Source of the DNA: an uncultured Campylobacter sp.
Lineage (GTDB): Bacteria > Campylobacterota > Campylobacteria > Campylobacterales > Campylobacteraceae
DNA: 7,232 bases
Assembly: GCF_938045405.1 (NCBI RefSeq)
Contig: NZ_CALIMW010000149.1
Span: forward strand, 1 to 7,232
Direction of reading: 5' to 3'
Shown here piece after piece: positions 1-5,755 of this stretch. Numbering within the stretch: the first letter of the stretch is position 1; each line of letters starts with the position of its first letter. The position numbers and the translations under genes were made by a program. The notes under the pieces were generated by a model. It saw nothing but the letters and a program-made list of their open reading frames with translations, searched no databases and was not told the DNA's origin.

Positions 1-482
1 CGATGGCCGACGCTGCCGAGGAGATCGCAAAGCTTGGCGTAGATATGATAAACGTACACGCAAGTAGCGGCAAACGCGCAATGGCTACGGTGATGGAGCG
101 ACTGGGCAGGCTAGCTTCGCGCCCGCTAGTGCTTGCAGTCTCTGCGCTAACGAGCTTTGACGAGACCGAATTTAGCGCGGTTTACGAGCAAAAATTAAGC
201 GAAGCCGTGCGCAAATTTGGCGTGATGAGCTACGAAGCGGGGCTTGACGGCATGGTCTGCTCGGCGTTCGAGAGCCGCCTGATAAAGGACGCCACGAGTG
301 CAAATTTTATTACGCTCTGCCCGGGCGTAAGGCCGTTTGGCGAGAGTGCAGCAGATCAAAAGCGAGTAGCAAATCTGGATGTCGCGCGCGAGGCTGGAGC
401 GGATTTTATCGTGGTCGGTCGCCCGATCTATCGAAGCGCCGATCCGCGCGAAATTTGCGAGCGAATTTTGGGTCAAATTTAG
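1..482 (+). CDS. pyrF: Orotidine 5'-phosphate decarboxylase, C-terminal part (5' end outside window)
   Basis: PyrF decarboxylates orotidine 5'-monophosphate to UMP, the last step of de novo pyrimidine synthesis, in the cytoplasm. The visible 159 residues (family about 230) begin just after the catalytic Lys/Asp segment, which lies off the left edge. The ATG at base 3 is internal: family members read D-I-P-N-T-M-A at this point. Visible family motifs are GVDMINVHASSG (residues 12-23 of the visible part), the SAL(T)S strand (47-51), GMVCSAFE (83-90), the PGVRP loop (107-111) and the phosphate-binding VVGRPIY (137-143) near the C-terminus. The frame is intact and ends in TAG. No clear hairpin terminator follows the stop. 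Family assignment is firm; the missing N-terminus is purely a window effect. Confidence 0.96.
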   Translation, partial: MADAAEEIAKLGVDMINVHASSGKRAMATVMERLGRLASRPLVLAVSALTSFDETEFSAVYEQKLSEAVRKFGVMSYEAGLDGMVCSAFESRLIKDATSANFITLCPGVRPFGESAADQKRVANLDVAREAGADFIVVGRPIYRSADPREICERILGQI

Positions 483-978
483 CGCTCGAGCCTGCGTAGA
501 ATTTGGTGAAAAATTATTTTAAGCATGGTTTTAGCGCGAAAGAAATTTTAATTAAATCATCGCACAAAGGCGGCTCGGATGACGTCGAAGCGCCGCTGCC
601 GTCTTTTTACAAAATCCGTTGGAGTTTGAAACAAACGTATCAGATTTTTGCATTTGGCGCAAGGCGGAAGCGTAAATTTACTCCGTTTGGGATTAAAAAC
701 GTTTAAGCTTTACCGCGCCCAAGCTCCCTGCTAGCTTGCAGATAAAATTTCCGACAATGGGCGCAGCGGCGGGCGTCTTAACACTAAAAAGCGGCGCGCA
801 TAAGCGCAGCGGCGGCCCGGCGGCGAGGTAAAATTTTAAAGATTTTTCGCATCCCGTGGATAAAATTTTAAAATTTGCCTCACACGAGTGAAATTTTGAA
901 ATTCCGCACTCTCAAGGGCTTTAAAATTTTGTCCAAATGGCGAGTCTGGCGAAATTTGAATAAAGATTGGAGTAAAAT
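483..978. other. Intergenic stretch, no convincing gene
   Basis: This gap of about 500 bp follows pyrF. One open frame runs 503-706 on the plus strand (67 codons, TTG start) but has no Shine-Dalgarno and no recognisable protein. The stretch carries several AAATTT words, densest from 829 to 978, and a 12-base direct repeat GCGCAGCGGCGG at 761-772 and 804-815. Nothing indicates an RNA gene or mobile element. It may hold decayed coding sequence, but I cannot name it. A promoter for the gene at 979 should lie near its right end; no clear -10 box stands out among the A/T-rich words. Confidence 0.5.
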
Positions 979-1227
979 TTGAGTAAAGGCGCGAGCGATT
1001 TTAAGAAAATCCCCTATGTCGGCGAGGCGACAGAGGCTGATCTGCTGGCGCTGGGCTACGAGGACATCGCTTCGCTAAAGGGCGCGGATTCAGACGAGAC
1101 GAATGAACGCACAAAGGCGCTCGGACGCGGCAGATGCATCCTCTACGTTTACCGCATGATTTGCTACTACGCCAGCACGCCCCGTCCCGACAAAGCCAAG
1201 CTGAAATGGTGGCTTTGGAAGGACTAA
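979..1227 (+). CDS. Helix-hairpin-helix protein, Cdd1 / 'pathogenicity locus' family
   Basis: This small 82-residue protein matches the Cdd1-type family, often annotated 'pathogenicity locus' or helix-hairpin-helix domain protein. Residues 10-20 (KKIPYVGEATE) form an IPxVGxAT hairpin of the helix-hairpin-helix type, followed by DLLALGYEDIASLKGADSDE, where the family has DL..LGi.sv.dLkG.dp.E. The C-terminal signature is RCILYVYRM (52-60) and then YASTPRPDKAKLKWWLWKD, the most diagnostic part of the family. The TTG start is chosen because GGAG at 969-972 sits 6 bases upstream and the family begins close to this point; there is no ATG in range. Such helix-hairpin-helix motifs usually bind DNA non-specifically, but the biological role is not established, and the family name does not by itself imply virulence. 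The gene stands alone, with gaps on both sides. Confidence 0.9.
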   Translation: MSKGASDFKKIPYVGEATEADLLALGYEDIASLKGADSDETNERTKALGRGRCILYVYRMICYYASTPRPDKAKLKWWLWKD

Positions 1228-1398
1228 ATTTACAAATTTGACCCGCGCGAGCCATTTGAATTTGAGCGGATTTACTAGCGACCGACGCGGCTGCATTTGC
1301 GGCACGAAACGGCGGTACAAATTACGAGTGGCGCAAAAGAGCGTAAATTTTACGGGCGCGGCGTAGCGGCTAGCGCAAAGTGCAAACATAGCCGCAAT
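1228..1398. other. Intergenic stretch containing leader repeat copy A
   Basis: No gene is supported here. The right part (1331-1398) resembles the leader of the gene at 1768 and is listed separately. The left part holds two AAATTT words just after the Cdd1-type gene and no recognisable terminator hairpin with a T-run. Confidence 0.45.
1331..1398 (+). repeat. Leader-like repeat, copy A (decayed)
   Basis: The sequence AAAGAGCGTAAATTT, one variable base, then ACGGGCG, occurs here and again at 1701-1728. Weaker similarity continues (CGCAAAG..., ...ATAG) to an ATG at 1399. The shared block lies 47 bases before the ATG in this copy and 46 in the other, so the similarity follows the start codons. 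The position that holds the Shine-Dalgarno AAAGGA in copy B reads GCAAACAT here, so this copy has probably lost its ribosome binding site. Confidence 0.55.
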
Positions 1399-1609
1399 AT
1401 GAAATTTTGATTTTATTCACAGGCATGCTTTGCGACGAAGCGGTCTGTACGAAATATAAAATCGCCAATTTCTGGCAAGCGCGCGCCGAGCCGTATATGC
1501 GTCGTAAATATAAAAGCGGCGACAGTCGGTGTCTTTAGGCGCACACGGCGCGGCCTTTCACGACGGCGAGCGGTGGCTGATATTTAATAATCACGCTATG
1601 GAGAAATGA
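1399..1609 (+). pseudogene. Probable pseudogene of a small exported protein, two frameshifts
   Basis: Three short pieces in different frames join into one plausible protein of about 70 residues. ATG AAA TTT at 1399 runs into TGA. One extra T in the T4 run at 1405-1408 would join it to LILFTGMLCDEAVC, giving a signal-peptide-like start M-K-F-L-I-L-F. That second frame continues as TKYKIANFWQARAEPYMRR and stops at the TAG at 1536. One extra T in the T-run near 1534-1536 would join it to LGAHGAAFHDGERWLIFNN, HAMEK and a TGA at 1607-1609. The pieces have the amino-acid texture of real protein, but I do not recognise the family. There is no good Shine-Dalgarno. Sequencing errors in T-runs could produce the same picture, and so could a live phase-variable gene. 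The assignment is inference from reading frames. Confidence 0.45.
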
Positions 1610-1700
1610 AATAGGCGGCGCGAGTTTTGATTTTTATGGTAAATTTTACGAATGCGGCGCAGATTCCCGCGCGAGCTTTGCGAGCACAATGCGATAAAGC
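1610..1700. other. Short intergenic stretch
   Basis: There is no supported gene. A brief open stretch on the plus strand (about 1614-1694, reading GGASFDFYGKFYECGADS) looks protein-like and might be a further remnant, but it lacks a start and resembles nothing I can name. Confidence 0.3.
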
Positions 1701-1767
1701 GACGCAAAGAGCGTAAATTTCACGGGCGTCGTATGATGGGGCACCGCAAAGCGAAAGGACGATAGGG
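1701..1767 (+). promoter_or_regulatory. Leader and ribosome binding site of the DUF3108-like gene (leader repeat copy B)
   Basis: This is the intact copy of the repeat also seen at 1331-1398. It ends with AAAGGA (AGGA at 1756-1759) 8 bases before the ATG at 1768, a good Shine-Dalgarno that fixes that start. The conserved AGCGTAAATTTCACGGGCG block may belong to the promoter or 5' leader; no clear -10 box can be assigned. Confidence 0.5.
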
Positions 1768-2625
1768 ATGAAATTTTTTGCTATTTTGATTTTATGCGCG
1801 AGCGCGCTTTTTAGCGAGACGATCAGCGCAAAATATGAGATTTCCTTCGGCGTTTTCGGCGCGGTCGGCAGCGCAAACACGCGGCTCGTGCGGCAGGGCG
1901 ATCGCTACGAGATCGTCATGGATGCCGTTGCGCAGGGCGTCGCGGGTAGCCTAAGCGGGCAAAGGCGCGAGAGCTTCCGCTCAAAGGGGCACGTCGTGGC
2001 GGGGCTTTTGATGCCCGATCTCTACGTCCACGAGGTCTCGCGCAAAAAGGGCAAAACGACGAAAAACGAGCGCAAAACCTACGCCTTCGACTACGCGCGC
2101 AAAACGATAAAATTTCAAAAGTTCAAGGGCACGGGCGGCGAGCTACAGCTCGTAAGCGATGAAATTTTGCCCTATTTTGCGACGAACGACCTGCTGAGTT
2201 TGTTTTTCAATTTCTCTAAAATCCCGCACTCGGGCGATAAATTTTTCGTCCGAGCCGCAGGCGCAAAGAGCGCCGACGGAAGGATCGACATCGAAAGGCC
2301 GCGCGGAAGTGCCGCTGCAAATATCGCGAGCGAGCTTGGCGTCGCGCCGCCTAGCGATGCGGACACCAACTCCGACGTAGCGGCAAGCGCAAGCTCTAGC
2401 GGAGCAGATACGAAAACCGGCACAACGGACGTAAATTTTAAAGGGCGCGGCGCGGGCGCGGATAAGCAGGCTGCGGCGATTTACGTGGTTTTCATAAACC
2501 AGCCGATATTTTCGAGCAGCCGAGGCGAGCTGCACCTGAGCCTAAACGAGCGCGGTTACGCCGATCGCGCCGTTTTGAAGGACGTGCTGCTCTTCGGCGA
2601 CATCCGCGCACGGCTCGTGGAATGA
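1768..2625 (+). CDS. Exported DUF3108-like protein with low-complexity insertion
   Basis: This 285-residue protein opens with a clear signal peptide: MK, the hydrophobic stretch FFAILILCASALF, and likely cleavage near residues 16-20. It should therefore act in the periplasm or outer membrane. The next segment, YEISFGVFGAVGSANTRL, with a polar strand-rich region, RYEI, the S.G.. element around FRSKGHVVAGLLMPDLY (70-86) and the tract KTYAFDYARKTIKF (103-116), fits the DUF3108 pattern of a beta-rich envelope protein of unknown molecular function. Residues 138-147 (ATNDLLSLFF) and the C-terminal GELHLSLNERGYADRAVLKDV also fit. Residues about 177-235 are an Ala/Ser/Asp/Thr-rich low-complexity stretch that interrupts the domain and is likely lineage-specific. 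The start is set by AGGA at 1756-1759. The gene is monocistronic and converges with the AT-rich gene at 2654. The family call is moderately sure; the function is unknown. Confidence 0.75.
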   Translation: MKFFAILILCASALFSETISAKYEISFGVFGAVGSANTRLVRQGDRYEIVMDAVAQGVAGSLSGQRRESFRSKGHVVAGLLMPDLYVHEVSRKKGKTTKNERKTYAFDYARKTIKFQKFKGTGGELQLVSDEILPYFATNDLLSLFFNFSKIPHSGDKFFVRAAGAKSADGRIDIERPRGSAAANIASELGVAPPSDADTNSDVAASASSSGADTKTGTTDVNFKGRGAGADKQAAAIYVVFINQPIFSSSRGELHLSLNERGYADRAVLKDVLLFGDIRARLVE

Positions 2626-2653
2626 GACTTCGTAAATTCGAAAAATGCCTGAA

Positions 2654-2667
2654 TTAAAAATTTTTAA
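2654..2667. terminator. AT palindrome between convergent genes, possible weak terminator
   Basis: TTAAAAATTTTTAA is a perfect 14-base palindrome at the meeting point of two convergent genes; it overlaps the stop codon of the minus-strand gene. It has no GC stem, so it is a poor classical terminator. It could end transcripts weakly in both directions, or simply be another A/T-rich AAATTT-containing word. Confidence 0.25.
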
Positions 2668-3670
2668 CTCTTAAAAGATAATTTGGCGCGTCTAGGTCTT
2701 TATTAAATTTTAGTTTCATATATTTTTTAAGCTCGTTATATTCTTTATTAGTGGGTATAAATATAAAAAATTTATTGTAAAGTGCATCTATAATTAAAGC
2801 ATCGACAAACCTACATGAAAATAAGCCGCCCTTAAATAGATGAAAAATCATTTGCAGTATAAAAAGAAAGATAATTGCCCCCATGCAGCAAAATAACATT
2901 ATAAAAACTATCATAGAGTCATCAAATATCGCACCATAAATATAAGCGAGTACGTATATGGCGAGGCAGGTTTTTCCTATGATTCTTTCCGTTTCCGTGC
3001 ATTTTCGCGTCTCGCTTTCATAAACAAGCGCGAAAGTCTTTTTGAAATATAAAATATCATCAAATTTCATTACGAGCTGCTCGCCTGATTTTATACATTT
3101 TATGCTTGAGTTTAAAAATATAAATTTCCTTCCGTAATGCTGCGAAAAACCCTTAAGAGCCCTAGCAACCAAAGGTGCAGTGAGCAAGATATTTGCAACT
3201 TTTCTATCGTAGGGGATATTAAATACTAAATTTATAAACATGGCAAAACAAAGCAATACCGCTATAGTTATAATATATACGATCGTTATATAGTCTTTGA
3301 TGACTAACGGTTCTTTATCGTAATCACGAGTTTTAGCGCCCCGCGATGAAATACCACCCGGGTTTAAATTTTGAAATTTTATCTCATCTTTTGAGTTTAA
3401 ATTCATGTCGTTTAAATTTCTATCTCGGAAATTTGCGCCGCAAAGATGATCGGGTTGCGATTCGGGGTCTGTTTGATTAAAATTCGTATTTTTAAAGTTT
3501 TTGCTACTCAAATTTGCATCGTTTAAATTTAATGATATGCGATCCGCCGCATCGCTTAAATCCGTATCGTCAAAAATTTCGACGCTAGCGCCTTTTCGCA
3601 GCTTTTGTTTTAAATTTCGGCGCTGTTCGTTTAGAAGCTTTTTTGATTCCTCAAGCCGCACTTTATCCAA
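2654..3670 (-). CDS. Unrecognised membrane protein with pentapeptide-like repeats, AT-rich
   Basis: I do not recognise this 338-residue protein. Residues 1-35 are charged and probably helical. Residues 47-67 (LNLND ANLSS KNFKN TNFNQ T) and 78-93 (GANFRDRNLNDMNLNS) resemble pentapeptide repeats of the A-N/D-L/F-x-x type, too few for a full beta-helix. Hydrophobic segments at about 126-152, 233-249 and 252-279 should span the inner membrane. Between the first and second lies a soluble part (about 180-230: RKFIFLNSSIKCIKSGEQ, KFDDILYFKK) that reads like a small PH-type beta domain. A positively charged tail follows the last segment. The TTG start is chosen because AAGGA lies 6 bases upstream and a stop codon lies in frame just before it. 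The gene is strongly AT-rich: 2701-2760 has 11 G/C of 60, against 40 of 60 at 2341-2400. This suggests recent acquisition or relaxed selection. It is transcribed alone, downstream of the thi operon on the same strand. Confidence 0.8.
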   Translation of the reverse strand: MDKVRLEESKKLLNEQRRNLKQKLRKGASVEIFDDTDLSDAADRISLNLNDANLSSKNFKNTNFNQTDPESQPDHLCGANFRDRNLNDMNLNSKDEIKFQNLNPGGISSRGAKTRDYDKEPLVIKDYITIVYIITIAVLLCFAMFINLVFNIPYDRKVANILLTAPLVARALKGFSQHYGRKFIFLNSSIKCIKSGEQLVMKFDDILYFKKTFALVYESETRKCTETERIIGKTCLAIYVLAYIYGAIFDDSMIVFIMLFCCMGAIIFLFILQMIFHLFKGGLFSCRFVDALIIDALYNKFFIFIPTNKEYNELKKYMKLKFNKDLDAPNYLLRVKNF

Positions 3671-3698
3671 AAAATATCCTTAAGCTTAAATCGCTCGT

Positions 3699-3706
3699 AT
3701 TTTATA
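3699..3706 (-). promoter_or_regulatory. Possible -10 box for the AT-rich membrane protein gene
   Basis: On the minus strand this reads TATAAAAT, about 28 bases before the TTG start and within an A/T-rich upstream stretch, as expected for the main Campylobacter sigma factor, which relies on the -10 and A/T-rich upstream DNA rather than a -35 box. Position and match are reasonable, but there is no further evidence. Confidence 0.35.
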
Positions 3707-3779
3707 ACTTTGGGCTTAAATTGCAATAAATCGCGTTCATTTCGCGCGTTTTTGATTTTATTGAAATATATGTTTTTGC

Positions 3780-3821
3780 GTCGCGCCGCATGCAGCACAA
3801 TTACATCAGCAAGGGCGCGAC
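3780..3821. repeat. Inverted repeat, 8-bp GC-rich arms
   Basis: GTCGCGCC at 3780-3787 pairs perfectly with GGCGCGAC at 3814-3821 across a 26-base loop. The loop contains GCATGC and two copies of CAGCA. The element sits about 30 bases beyond the stop of the thiE/tenI-family gene, where an operon terminator would be expected. No T-run follows the stem on the minus strand, so a classical intrinsic terminator is not shown. It could instead be an operator or mRNA 3' stabiliser. Confidence 0.4.
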
Positions 3822-3851
3822 AACGGAAACAAACCGCATTTTTGGATCGAT

Positions 3852-5072
3852 TTATTTCTTAAATTTTCTTATGAAATCGCTCGCGTCCCGCGCAGCCATC
3901 GCTGAGCTCATAACGGCGATCCTGTCGGCTCCCGCGCGTAGGACGGAGGCGAAATTGCGCGGCGTTATGCCGCCCAGCGCATAGATTTCGCCCGCGAAAA
4001 ACTCCCGCACGGCGCGGATCAAATTTAGCCCCTTCGGCGCGAGCCCCGCCTTGCAATCGGTCGTGAAGATGTGGCTCAGGCAGATCGCGCTGGCACCCAG
4101 CTCCAGCGCCTCGCGCGCCTCCGCCTCGCTGTGGCAGGAAGCGACCAATTTTTTGAAATTCGCGCGCAAAAACTCCGCGCCGTGCGCCGCGCTAAAGCTC
4201 CGCAAAACCCCGAGCGGCAGCCATAAATTTCTCATTCCCGCGCTCAGCGCAAAATCTGCAAAATTATGCACAAAGATCGCGGGTGGACACCTTACACTCT
4301 CTGCACTCTGCACGCCCTCCGCGCTCTGCGAGTTTTCCGCCTTTTTTACGCTCTGTGAATTTTCTACGCCCCCTACATTTTCTGAGCTCCCTATGTACTG
4401 CGCACTCCGCGCATTTTTTGCACTATGCACATCATTCGTATTTTCCGCACTTTGCGTACTCCGCATACTTTCCGTATTTTCTGCGCTCCGTACGCCTTCT
4501 GCCGCTAGTTTCGTTTTGCATACGGCACCGCGAAGCGAAATTTCGCCTGGCGTGCTATCGTCCGCGCGATTTGCGGCGCCGGTAAAATTTTCAGACAAAA
4601 TTTCATCTAAAACGCAAGCGGAATTTTTAGACCGTATATCATCTGTAGCCGCACCATGCCTGCGGGCTGTATCCGCGCAAAGCTCGCTCCTGCTGCCGCC
4701 TAAATGGAGCTTTTTTAATAAAATTTTGTCCTCGTTGCACTCGTAGAGCGAAATTTTATCCGCGTAGGCCGCGCTCGCGTCTAATTCGCTCACGAAAGCT
4801 TGGGTTTTGCTAAATTTAGCGGCACTAGCTTCATTTGCAAAAATTTCGTCCGCGCGGACCGTATCCGCACAAAATCCGTTCTCGCAGGCGAGTAAAATTT
4901 TACAAAACAGCGCTGCGTAAGCTTTCTCGCTCAGGTCTTTTTCGCGTACGACGATCTCGCCTACGTCCGTTGCGGCAAAATCCGCTATACGCGCAAGCAG
5001 TGCCGCCTCGCCGCCGCAGAGCGCGCGATTTGTGATGATCGTAATGCGCGAAGCAAGCTCTAAATCTCGCAT
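3852..5072 (-). CDS. thiE: ThiE/TenI-family protein (thiamine phosphate synthase family) with ~200-residue insertion
   Basis: The family makes TIM barrels that either join thiazole phosphate to the pyrimidine (ThiE) or aromatise thiazole phosphate (TenI). Family motifs are split. Residues 9-61 carry RITIITNRAL and VVREKDLSEKAYAAL (ThiE VQLREK). The barrel resumes at 265 with AIFVHNFADFALSAG (ThiE INDxxDLALAxG), CHSEAEAREALELGASAI (313-330), HIFTTDCKAGLAPKGL (334-349), the phosphate-binding YALGGITPRNF (364-374), and GADRIAVMSSAM (381-392). The two barrel parts total about 208 residues, the usual full length; the extra part (66-264) is an insertion. The second Mg-binding region (ThiE GVHLGQxD) reads LWLPLGVLRS, lacking the Asp, so a TenI-like thiazole tautomerase or a degenerate paralogue is as likely as a true ThiE. 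The position after thiG-thiH matches the ThiE/TenI-type gene in C. jejuni. The start overlaps the preceding gene by 13 bp, with AGGGG about 9 bases upstream. Confidence 0.85.
   Translation of the reverse strand: MRDLELASRITIITNRALCGGEAALLARIADFAATDVGEIVVREKDLSEKAYAALFCKILLACENGFCADTVRADEIFANEASAAKFSKTQAFVSELDASAAYADKISLYECNEDKILLKKLHLGGSRSELCADTARRHGAATDDIRSKNSACVLDEILSENFTGAANRADDSTPGEISLRGAVCKTKLAAEGVRSAENTESMRSTQSAENTNDVHSAKNARSAQYIGSSENVGGVENSQSVKKAENSQSAEGVQSAESVRCPPAIFVHNFADFALSAGMRNLWLPLGVLRSFSAAHGAEFLRANFKKLVASCHSEAEAREALELGASAICLSHIFTTDCKAGLAPKGLNLIRAVREFFAGEIYALGGITPRNFASVLRAGADRIAVMSSAMAARDASDFIRKFKK
4290..4493 (-). repeat. In-frame 18/27-bp degenerate repeats encoding x-x-S-A-E-N
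   Basis: Within the thiE/tenI-family gene, residues 194-261 are built of units such as VRSAEN, TQSAEN, IGSSEN, VGGVEN, SQSAEG and VQSAES (18 bp each), plus 27-bp forms such as TNDVHSAKN and SQSVKKAEN. All spacings are multiples of 9 bp. The units are diverged at the DNA level, so this is an old tract and not a recent perfect microsatellite. It should be disordered and surface-exposed in the protein. Confidence 0.8.
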
Positions 5073-5755
5073 CCGCCCGCCCCTTTAAACTCAATATCCG
5101 TGCGTAGCGCCGCGCTCAAATTTAAAATTTTGCCTGCGATGCTAGGGATTAAAATTTTACTTGCTAGGGCGAGCGCCGAAATCCCCGTCGTCACGCCATA
5201 TTTCAAAATTTCGCCCGCCTTAATAAGGTCTGAAATTTCCGCCGCAGCGCTAAAACTCAAAGCGTTCGCCCAGCTCCTCGATTTTAGCGGCTTTGCGTTG
5301 CCGCCGCATAAGAACCTGAAGCTCGCGCCGTTTTTAAATTTAAAATTTACGCCGCCCGCGGGCTCGAAATTTGCGCTGCCTTTAAATTTTAAATACGCGT
5401 ATGTATTCCTAGGCCTTAAATTTACGCGCGCATTTTTGAGCCCAGAATTCCTAACGCTCGCTAGCGCGGTGCCTAAAATTTTATTATCCGCCATAACGCC
5501 ATAAATTTTATCGCCGTGTACGGCGCTGTAAAATTCGGCGTAGTATTTTACGCTACGAATTTTGCTGCGTCTAGCGGCACCAAATCTGCCCGCAAGTAAC
5601 GCACCGCGAATCTTGCCTCTTAAAAAGGCGTTGCAAATTTTACCCATACGAACGCAGAATTTCGCCGCATAAAATTCTAAAAATTTCGCCGCTGAAGCAA
5701 GCCTCTCGTGCCGAAGTTTCGCGGCGTAAGCTCGCATATCCGCGCTTTTAGACAT
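5060..5755 (-). CDS. Unrecognised basic protein inside the thiamine operon
   Basis: This 231-residue frame overlaps the end of thiH by 8 bp (ATGTCTAA) and the start of the thiE/tenI-family gene by 13 bp, so it is probably translated by coupling within the operon. I do not recognise the family. The protein is rich in Ala, Lys, Arg, Phe and Gly. It has recurrent x-K-I pieces (MGKICNAFLRGKIRGALLAG, DNKILGTAL, SKILIPSIAGKIL), many encoded by AAAATT(T). The middle, about 120-155, is repetitive in K-F and N-F pairs (YLKFKGSANF, GVNFKFKNGASF). A mildly hydrophobic segment near 188-208 (GVTTGISALALASKIL) may be a membrane or amphipathic helix. There is no signal peptide. Codon use resembles the neighbours, which favours a real gene, but the skewed composition leaves open an AAATTT-rich expanded frame of no function. 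A thiamine role is suggested only by position. Confidence 0.6.
   Translation of the reverse strand: MSKSADMRAYAAKLRHERLASAAKFLEFYAAKFCVRMGKICNAFLRGKIRGALLAGRFGAARRSKIRSVKYYAEFYSAVHGDKIYGVMADNKILGTALASVRNSGLKNARVNLRPRNTYAYLKFKGSANFEPAGGVNFKFKNGASFRFLCGGNAKPLKSRSWANALSFSAAAEISDLIKAGEILKYGVTTGISALALASKILIPSIAGKILNLSAALRTDIEFKGAGGCEI

Noticed and set aside
503..706. 67-codon plus-strand frame after pyrF
   Set aside because: It has a TTG start without a Shine-Dalgarno, no recognisable family, and lies in an AAATTT-rich spacer.
761..815. 12-base direct repeat GCGCAGCGGCGG as an attachment site
   Set aside because: Only two copies 43 bases apart in a GC-biased stretch, with no integrase, tRNA gene or element between them.
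1596..1880. 94-codon minus-strand frame
   Set aside because: It is antisense to the leader and signal peptide of the DUF3108-like gene and has no supporting features.
3790..3984. 64-codon plus-strand frame in and beyond the inverted repeat
   Set aside because: Its second half is antisense to the conserved end of the thiE/tenI-family gene and there is no ribosome site.
4290..4493. Regularly spaced repeats suggesting a CRISPR array
   Set aside because: The units are 18 or 27 bp, diverged, contiguous without unique spacers, and lie in frame inside a protein gene.
4051..4746. 231-codon plus-strand frame
   Set aside because: It is antisense to the thiE/tenI-family gene; its Ser/Ala/Leu/Phe-rich repeats are the complement of the S-A-E-N tract.
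5098..5200. GVTTGISALALASKIL in the unknown thi-operon protein resembles the start of CbiD (GxTTGxCAAAAAKAA)
   Set aside because: The match covers about 15 residues at the C-terminal end with no room for the rest of CbiD, the Cys is missing, and no cobalamin genes are nearby. It is most likely chance.
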